From: Micromonospora vinacea
GTDB taxonomy: Bacteria; Actinomycetota; Actinomycetes; Mycobacteriales; Micromonosporaceae
Reading direction: 5' to 3'
Assembly: GCF_015751785.1 (NCBI RefSeq)
Contig: NZ_JADOTY010000001.1
Span: 6,572,001 to 6,636,000 of the forward strand
DNA: 64,000 nucleotides
A program made the translations under genes and the position numbers. A model generated the notes under the pieces. The model worked only from the letters and a program-made list of their open reading frames with translations, searched no databases and was not told the origin of the DNA. Shown here one piece after another: positions 58,785-64,000 of this stretch. Every line of letters begins with the position of its first letter. Position 1 is the stretch's first letter.

Positions 58785-59848
58785 ACCGACGGGTCGTGCA
58801 GACCCGCGCCGTTCAGCGCGTCGATCACGTCGGTGACCGCCGGATGGTCGGGGACGAGTGTCTCCAGGGCGGAGGCGAGGGAGTCCCCTGGCGCCAGGTG
58901 CCGGTAGTGCTCGAAACTCCGCACCAGAGAGAACAGTTCCACCCGGGCCGCGGTGTCGCGCCGTAACTGGTGCACGATCACCGGCGGCAGCAGATCGTAG
59001 ACCTGTTCGCGGAAGGCCGGCTCGGTCATCCGCGGGACGGCAAGCAGCCGATCCACCAGCGCGCGGTACCCGGCGGCCGTCAAGGGGGCCGGCGGCGGCG
59101 TCGGGGTCAGTCGTTCGCCGGACGGTCGCGGCGCCGGAATGTCGGTCATCGAGTGGGCTTCCGTCAGGTGGCGTTTCAGGGCCACGTAGGACCGGTGCCC
59201 GTGCGAGTCCGGCTTGATGATCGAGAAGTGGTCGCCGGGCAGCACACCCACTTCGGGGAAGACACTCCTCGCCGAGGCGGGCGTCACGACTCCGTCGCGT
59301 TCGCCGGCGTACGCGACGACCGGGATCAGGCAGGTGGCGGCCGTGACCGCGGTGGCGTGGATGATCTGGTTGACGACGATCCGGTGCGCGTCGGAGATGG
59401 CCTGGTCGAGCGGTCGCAGTTCGCGTTCCTGGGGGTGTCGCCACAGGCCGCTCCGGCGAAGCAGCAGGGCCAGGTCGGAGCCGGAGTTGGGACAGGCGAA
59501 CATGACGATTCGGCGGATGCGGGCCAGTTCGGGTCCGCATCCGACGGCGAGGGTCCGGGCCAGCATCCGCTGCACCACAAGGCCGCCTTGGCTGTGCGTG
59601 ACCAGAACAAATCCGGAGTGGCCGTCGCGGAGATGTGACAAATAGGTGCGAAGACTGTCGGCGATGTCATTGATGTCCGGAATACGGCGCAGTGGGTTCA
59701 GCGAGACTGGTGGGCTCGGGTACTCGAAGGTATGGGGGTCGAGGAACCCGAGGGCGGCGTCGGTCTCGATCAGCCGCAGCATCGGCGACCACGTGGCCGC
59801 CGATGACAGAAACCCATGTACGAAAACGACTCCGAGGGGCTCGGGCAT
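58781..59848 (-). CDS. Alpha/beta hydrolase fused to an effector-associated-like domain
   Basis: 355 residues. N-terminal ~1-240: esterase/lipase fold, VVFVHGFLSSAATWSPM oxyanion region, nucleophile S86 in LVTHSQGGL, and D/H candidates in AYAGERDGVV and LPGDHFSII. This GPI-inositol-deacylase-like group acts on lipid or ester substrates. C-terminal ~255-350 is a separate all-helical domain (YRALVDRLLAVPRMTEPAFR, DLLPPVIVHQLRRDTAARVE) that resembles my recollection of effector-associated domain 2 of actinobacterial NTPase conflict systems. Such domains dock effectors to NB-ARC or TPR partners. It is divergent from the FxsA-like gene. The domain call is from memory and less certain than the hydrolase call. 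Confidence 0.8.
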   Translation of the reverse strand: MPEPLGVVFVHGFLSSAATWSPMLRLIETDAALGFLDPHTFEYPSPPVSLNPLRRIPDINDIADSLRTYLSHLRDGHSGFVLVTHSQGGLVVQRMLARTLAVGCGPELARIRRIVMFACPNSGSDLALLLRRSGLWRHPQERELRPLDQAISDAHRIVVNQIIHATAVTAATCLIPVVAYAGERDGVVTPASARSVFPEVGVLPGDHFSIIKPDSHGHRSYVALKRHLTEAHSMTDIPAPRPSGERLTPTPPPAPLTAAGYRALVDRLLAVPRMTEPAFREQVYDLLPPVIVHQLRRDTAARVELFSLVRSFEHYRHLAPGDSLASALETLVPDHPAVTDVIDALNGAGLHDPSV

Positions 59849-59984
59849 AGCGACAAGCTACCGTGAGTGGGCAAATTCTGGCGGCGTCCGGAGTGGACCC
59901 ATGACGTCACCTGCCGCTTCCGGAATCGTCTCCGCGTGCGACATGATGGCTGCAGGGACCGCACGACGTGAGGAGAAGCCGGTA

Positions 59985-60161
59985 GTGAGCCGATCGATCG
60001 ACGACATCGAGTCGGATCTGATAGACCTCACGGAGGTGACACTTGCCGATTTGCCGACGTATGACGAGCGGATCCTCGCTCCGACCATACGGCGACTACT
60101 GCGTCGCATTGACGATCCCGAAAGCATCACCAGTGGCTACAACCCTCAACGCGTCGACTGA
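59985..60161 (+). CDS. FxsA-like RiPP precursor peptide with atypical C-terminus
   Basis: 58 residues, GTG start with GAGGAG 9 bases upstream. The leader SDLIDLTEVTLADLPTYDER followed by ILAPTIRRLLRRIDDPES matches the conserved leader of FxSxx-COOH precursors (S-L-I-D-L, L-x-x-L, L-x-x-x-L-R-R). Those normally end in Phe-x-Ser-x-x-COOH, which a radical SAM enzyme (FxsB) cross-links. This one ends SGYNPQRVD, with Tyr in place of Phe and no Ser two residues later. It lies 23 bases before the HExxH enzyme gene and should be co-expressed with it. Too short for usual ORF lists. Confidence 0.75.
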   Translation: MSRSIDDIESDLIDLTEVTLADLPTYDERILAPTIRRLLRRIDDPESITSGYNPQRVD

Positions 60162-60184
60162 CATGTGTGCCCTGGAGTTCCTGG

Positions 60185-61999
60185 ATGGGCGGTGACGACG
60201 CCGTGAGCAGGCCGCTCCGCCAACACCGACTCGACGAGCAGCACGTCAGCGCGCTCGCCTCCGGCGGCGGTGATGTGAACACGATCGCTGAGCTCCTCAC
60301 CGTCGAGCGGAGCTGGCGTCTCCTGCAGTTGCGCGCCCTGCTCGACATCGTCGGCCCCGACCACGACACCGGCCCGCTCCCGTCCGTCCGGGACGCCTGG
60401 GACCTGCTCATCGAAGCCGAACGACACGACCCGGCCAAGGTCGACGACCTGCTGCTGCACCCCCAGGCGGGTGCCTGGGCGGCTTACACGTTGCGGCGTC
60501 TCCGCGGCACCGCCCGCTCCACGGTGCCGCTCTGGGTCGACCTCGGCTATCTGCATTCCCTCGCCGCCGCGGCAGCCCTGTCTGCCGGCATCGATTTCCG
60601 GATGACCGTGCCGGTCCGCGACGGCTTCGCGGTGCTGCCGACCCTCGGTGCCGTCGCGGTGCCGGGAGCAAACCGGTGGGACAGCACCGAGGTGCGCGGG
60701 TCCGCCGGCCACTGTGTCGTCGGCACGCCGGCAGGCGAGGTGCGGGTCGGCGGCGACGGCTGGCAGGCCATGCCCAGTGTGCACATCCAGGCTGACGGGC
60801 ACACCCTCGCGGTGCGGCTGGACTGCCTCGACCCGTACCGGAATCTGCGGGCTCCGACGCCGCCCCGGGCGCTGAGCGAACCGGAGCTCAATCATTGGCG
60901 CGGTCTGCTCACGCAGGCCTGGCAGTTGCTCGTCGAGACCAGCCCAGCGCTTGCATCGCCCATGACCCGGGGCCTCTTCTCGGTGGTGCCGCAGCCGCCG
61001 GCAGAGCGATTTCGCACGATGAGCGCCTCGGCCGGCGACGCCTTCGGTTGCATGACCATGTCGGAGCCGCGGGACGCCACCGAGCTCGCGGTGACGATGG
61101 TGCACGAGTTCCAGCACATCAAGTTGGGCGCGCTCCTGCACCTGGCTCCCCTGCACACCGGCGAGCCCGCCGGGCGGCTGTACGCGCCGTGGCGAGACGA
61201 CCCCCGGCCGCTGGGTGGCCTGCTGCAAGGGGTGTACGCGTTCGCGGGCATCACCGAGTTCTGGCGGTCGGCAAGCCACTGGGCCACTGACGACGCCGGC
61301 GCGTTGGCGCACTTCGAGTTCGCCCGGTGGCGTCGGCAGGTGCGCACCGTACTCGCTCTGATAGCGCAGTTGCCGCAGCTCACCGAGGTCGGTCGTCGAG
61401 TCGTGGCAGGCCTCACCGTGACCGCGGACCGCTGGCAGACCGACAGCGTCCCCGACCAACCACTCGCCGCCGCCCACGACGCCGTCGCCGACCATCGGGC
61501 CCGGTGGCGGCTTCATCATCTGCGGCCGCCCGCAGAGGTGGTCACCGCGTTCACGGAGTGCTGGATGGCCGGCGCCGACCGACCGGACCTGCCTGCCGTC
61601 GCGCCGGCCGTGGAAGCCGACCCGAACGCCCAGGGGCTCGACGCGCGAGCGGTCCTGGAGCTCTGGCGCCTGACCGACGCCGCCGGATTCGAGCGCCTTC
61701 GGGCGGACCCGGCGGCGATCGGCGCGCTGGTGACGGGCGCGCGCCCCGCCGACCTGGCCCTCGTGGCCGGTGATCGGGAAACCGCCCGGCGCGAGTATCT
61801 GCACGAATTGTCGACGGATTCCGACCGGCCCGGCGCCTGGGCCGGGCTCGGGCTGATCCTGGCGGAAACCCGGCCGGGCCCCGCCGCGGATGCGCTGTGC
61901 GACCGGCCTGAGCTGGTACGTGCCGTGCACCGGGCCATACGCGGTTGCGGCGGTGACGCCGGTCCGGTGGAGCTCGCCGCCTGGATCGGGCCGCAGTGA
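60185..61999 (+). CDS. HExxH-motif peptide-modification enzyme (TIGR04267-like)
   Basis: 604 residues from ATG 60185, chosen for GGAG seven bases upstream. RLDEQHVSALASGGGD near the N-terminus and TMVHEFQHIKLGALLHL (HEFQH at 307-311) are hallmarks of the mod_HExxH family that accompanies FxSxx-COOH systems. Recent work on related enzymes indicates metal- and 2-oxoglutarate-dependent beta-hydroxylation of precursor peptides, so the FxsA-like peptide just upstream is the expected substrate. Cytoplasmic, no signal peptide. The stop lies 13 bases from the convergent FxsT-type gene. Confidence 0.85.
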   Translation: MGGDDAVSRPLRQHRLDEQHVSALASGGGDVNTIAELLTVERSWRLLQLRALLDIVGPDHDTGPLPSVRDAWDLLIEAERHDPAKVDDLLLHPQAGAWAAYTLRRLRGTARSTVPLWVDLGYLHSLAAAAALSAGIDFRMTVPVRDGFAVLPTLGAVAVPGANRWDSTEVRGSAGHCVVGTPAGEVRVGGDGWQAMPSVHIQADGHTLAVRLDCLDPYRNLRAPTPPRALSEPELNHWRGLLTQAWQLLVETSPALASPMTRGLFSVVPQPPAERFRTMSASAGDAFGCMTMSEPRDATELAVTMVHEFQHIKLGALLHLAPLHTGEPAGRLYAPWRDDPRPLGGLLQGVYAFAGITEFWRSASHWATDDAGALAHFEFARWRRQVRTVLALIAQLPQLTEVGRRVVAGLTVTADRWQTDSVPDQPLAAAHDAVADHRARWRLHHLRPPAEVVTAFTECWMAGADRPDLPAVAPAVEADPNAQGLDARAVLELWRLTDAAGFERLRADPAAIGALVTGARPADLALVAGDRETARREYLHELSTDSDRPGAWAGLGLILAETRPGPAADALCDRPELVRAVHRAIRGCGGDAGPVELAAWIGPQ

Positions 62000-62011
62000 C
62001 GGGCTGGCCTT

Positions 62012-64000
62012 CTACAGCGGCAGTGGATCCATATCGCAGTTGGCCCGCAGGTTCAGGTCCACTGCGGCAGCAGTGGCCGGGTGATTGTCGCCGAGGATTC
62101 GCCGGAACTGTGCCACCGTTGCCGCGTGCAGCTCTGCGGACTCCTGCTCGCGACCCAGTTTGAGCAGGTCCATGGCGAGATTGCCGTAGCCGGCCAGAGT
62201 GGTCGGATGCTCCGCGCCCAGGACCCGCCGCAGCCGTTCGGTCGCGTCCACATCCCGCTCGTACGCCTGCGCGTAGTGCCCTTCGGCGTAGTAGTCGCTC
62301 GCGAGGTTGAGCGCCGCGGCCAGGGTGAGCGGATGGTCGTCACCGAGTTGCTCCCGCAACTGGGCGAAACCCTCCTCGTCCATCTGCCGCGCCTGCGCCA
62401 CCCGGCCGCGCAGCCGCTCGGTGACCGCCCAGTTGAGCCGGGAGGCGATGGTGTGCGGGTGTCGGTCGTTGCCCAGCAGCCGCTGGTAGCTGGTGTACAC
62501 CTGCTCGCCCAACTCGGCGGCGTCGTCGAGGTCGCCGGTCTCCCGCAGGTCGGTCGACAGGTTCAGGGAGGCGGCGACGGTGTCCGGGTGGTTCTCACCG
62601 TAGCGGCGGACGAAGCTGTCGCGGACCTCACCGGAGATTTGGCGGGCCCCCTGGTGGTCACCGGCTGTGCGCAGCGCCACCGCCAGTAACCGCAACGCCC
62701 GCAGGGTCTGCGGATGGCCGGGGCTGAGCTGATGGCGCAGTTGGTCGGCGACCGACTGCGCTTCGGCGCGGGCACCCACGTAGTCGCCGAGCTCACGCCG
62801 GTTGGTGATGAGGCTACGGGTGCTCTCGAGGGTGATCGGATGGTCCGCGCCGTAGAGTTGGATCCGCAGCCGCTGGTTCTGCTGGTCGATCTCGTAGGCC
62901 CGCTTCAGGTCACCGCACAGCCGCAGGCTCACGGCGAGGTTGTGGCCCGCCGTGATGGTCTCCACGTCGTCGGGGCCCAGTGCCCGCACGTGCCGCTGAT
63001 AAATTTCCTCGGCGAGTTCCAGGGCACCCTGGAAATCCCCGGCCACCCGGCGGTCGGCGGCAACGGCGCCCAGCGCGCGCAGGAGGTCCTCGTCGTCCTC
63101 CCCCACGGTCTCCTGGTAGGTGTCGAGCACCTCCTGGTTGAGACGGGCCGCCTCCTCGAACCGGCCGAGGACGAACAGCAGCCAGCCCATCCAGTGGCCC
63201 ATCCGCAGGGTGGACGCGTCAGCGGCGCCCAACTGGTCGCGCCGGGCCTCGTAGGCCACCTCGGCCAGGTCGAATGCGGTCTGGTGGTCGCCCCACCAGT
63301 AGAGATAGCGGGAGATGTTGTCGACCAGCTGCTGCACCCAGGGATCGATGGACCGGAACGCCTGGGCCGCGATGACGTGCGGGTACAGGTCCGCGTAGGC
63401 ACGCCAGTTGGCCGGTGAATTCGGGTCGTTCGGGTCGCTGTCGGCGAGCATCAGGTGCGCGCTGTGCCGCATCGTCGCCTGCTCGGCGTCGTCGAGCCGG
63501 TCAATCAGCACCGCCTGGACCAGGCGGTGCATCTCGATCGAGTTGGTCCGATGGTAGATCTTGGCCAAGGCGTACCGGTTGATCTCGCGGATGGCCCGGT
63601 TGAGCCGCATCGGGTCGCGACGCACCTCGTCGAGTACCGGATGGACGTTGCCGGCTCGGCCACGGTTGAACAGGGTCCGGGGAATGGGCTGGGGGGCGAG
63701 GAACGAGCACACCTGCAGGAGTCGCAGCGCACCGGGACTGGAGTCGGCCAGACGATCGAGGGACACGTTCCAGGCGGCGGCGACCGGGAGCTGGTAGTCC
63801 AGCGGCACCGACACTTCGAGCAGTTCGATGCGCTTCTCCTCGAACAGCCGCAGGTATTCGTCGGTGGGCATGCCGGTCTCGGCGAGCCAGGCCGCCGCCT
63901 GATCCAGGGCCAGCGGAAGGTCGCCGAGCGCCTCGGCCAGCCGATCAGCGTCTTCCTCGCTGAGGTCCGGGCCGCGGCGACGGAGCAGATCGACGCTCTC
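62012..64000 (-). CDS. fxsT: FxsT-type NB-ARC/TPR protein of the FxSxx-COOH system, partial
   Basis: At least 663 residues; the N-terminus is beyond the right edge. The visible start holds the end of an NB-ARC/STAND NTPase (ALGDLPLALDQAAAWLAETG is the GLPLAL motif) and winged-helix region (LLQVCSFLAPQPIPRTLF, MHRLVQAVLIDRL). Residues after ~250 form at least eight TPR repeats of the kalirin/FxsT type, each with an LG-x-x-HP(D/E)TL(x)A pattern (YGADHPITLES, YGENHPDTVAA, LGDDHPLTLAA, LGAEHPTTLAG, LGDNHPATAAA). This layout is that of the TPR protein encoded with FxsA/FxsB/FxsC. It may act as a signal-transducing NTPase or docking platform. Confidence 0.88.
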   Translation of the reverse strand, partial: ESVDLLRRRGPDLSEEDADRLAEALGDLPLALDQAAAWLAETGMPTDEYLRLFEEKRIELLEVSVPLDYQLPVAAAWNVSLDRLADSSPGALRLLQVCSFLAPQPIPRTLFNRGRAGNVHPVLDEVRRDPMRLNRAIREINRYALAKIYHRTNSIEMHRLVQAVLIDRLDDAEQATMRHSAHLMLADSDPNDPNSPANWRAYADLYPHVIAAQAFRSIDPWVQQLVDNISRYLYWWGDHQTAFDLAEVAYEARRDQLGAADASTLRMGHWMGWLLFVLGRFEEAARLNQEVLDTYQETVGEDDEDLLRALGAVAADRRVAGDFQGALELAEEIYQRHVRALGPDDVETITAGHNLAVSLRLCGDLKRAYEIDQQNQRLRIQLYGADHPITLESTRSLITNRRELGDYVGARAEAQSVADQLRHQLSPGHPQTLRALRLLAVALRTAGDHQGARQISGEVRDSFVRRYGENHPDTVAASLNLSTDLRETGDLDDAAELGEQVYTSYQRLLGNDRHPHTIASRLNWAVTERLRGRVAQARQMDEEGFAQLREQLGDDHPLTLAAALNLASDYYAEGHYAQAYERDVDATERLRRVLGAEHPTTLAGYGNLAMDLLKLGREQESAELHAATVAQFRRILGDNHPATAAAVDLNLRANCDMDPLPL

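Noticed and set aside
1..64000. CRISPR array, tRNA/rRNA genes, insertion sequences
   Set aside because: No regularly spaced repeats, tRNA-like cloverleaf, rRNA signature, transposase gene or flanking terminal repeats were found on reading; absence by eye is not proof.

Overview
The window is high-GC actinomycete chromosome. Codon use is strongly G/C-ending, GTG starts are common, and the regulators are of types typical of the group (LAL-LuxR, SARP-NB-ARC, PucR, MocR, TetR, MarR, CmtR). Together with the FxSxx-type peptide locus, this suggests Micromonospora or a close relative in the Micromonosporaceae. I see no rRNA, tRNA, CRISPR array, insertion sequence or prophage.

Layout. 0-8 kb: a secreted M6 metalloprotease cut by the left edge, a DapA-fold enzyme divergent from a PucR regulator, IlvE, several small uncharacterised genes (one frameshifted) and a bacterial-type poly(ADP-ribose) glycohydrolase. 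8-17.6 kb: a large LAL regulator, an unlisted 53-residue acidic ORF and a 2062-residue mosaic subtilase. 17.7-27.1 kb: a redox and electrophile-stress island. It holds a molybdopterin oxidoreductase, a flavin reductase and a DUF6510 protein, then a quinone-reductase-like MDR, MsrB-MsrA, a TetR regulator, an OsmC protein, an NhaA-DsbA fusion and an AhpD-like protein. Three GGAC-N6-GTCC sites in this island suggest one TetR regulon. A relic of a YkgB/RclC-type gene also lies here.

27-46.5 kb: a secreted penicillin-acylase-family protein with a discoidin tail, GNAT, a translationally coupled FAD monooxygenase-MarR pair with a perfect operator palindrome, a tandem LuxR-HTH protein and a SARP-NB-ARC-TPR regulator. 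These are followed by three alpha/beta hydrolases, a serpin, an RsbQ-RsbP-like energy-stress pair, a MocR regulator and a berberine-bridge-type oxidase. 46.5-55.3 kb: a LURP-one-like protein, a CmtR-CDF metal-efflux operon ending in a merR gene cut after its first helix-turn-helix, MFS and MMPL exporters, an unknown membrane protein and a 0.9-kb graveyard of three broken genes joined end to end.

55.3-64 kb: an MscS channel, a VOC protein and a membrane Ser/Thr kinase. The most interesting block follows: an esterase fused to an effector-associated-like domain, a 58-residue FxsA-like precursor lacking the usual FxSxx C-terminus, an HExxH peptide-modification enzyme, and a convergent FxsT-type NTPase-TPR protein running off the right edge. 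This looks like a variant FxSxx-COOH RiPP or conflict-type locus whose radical SAM enzyme, if present, lies outside the window.
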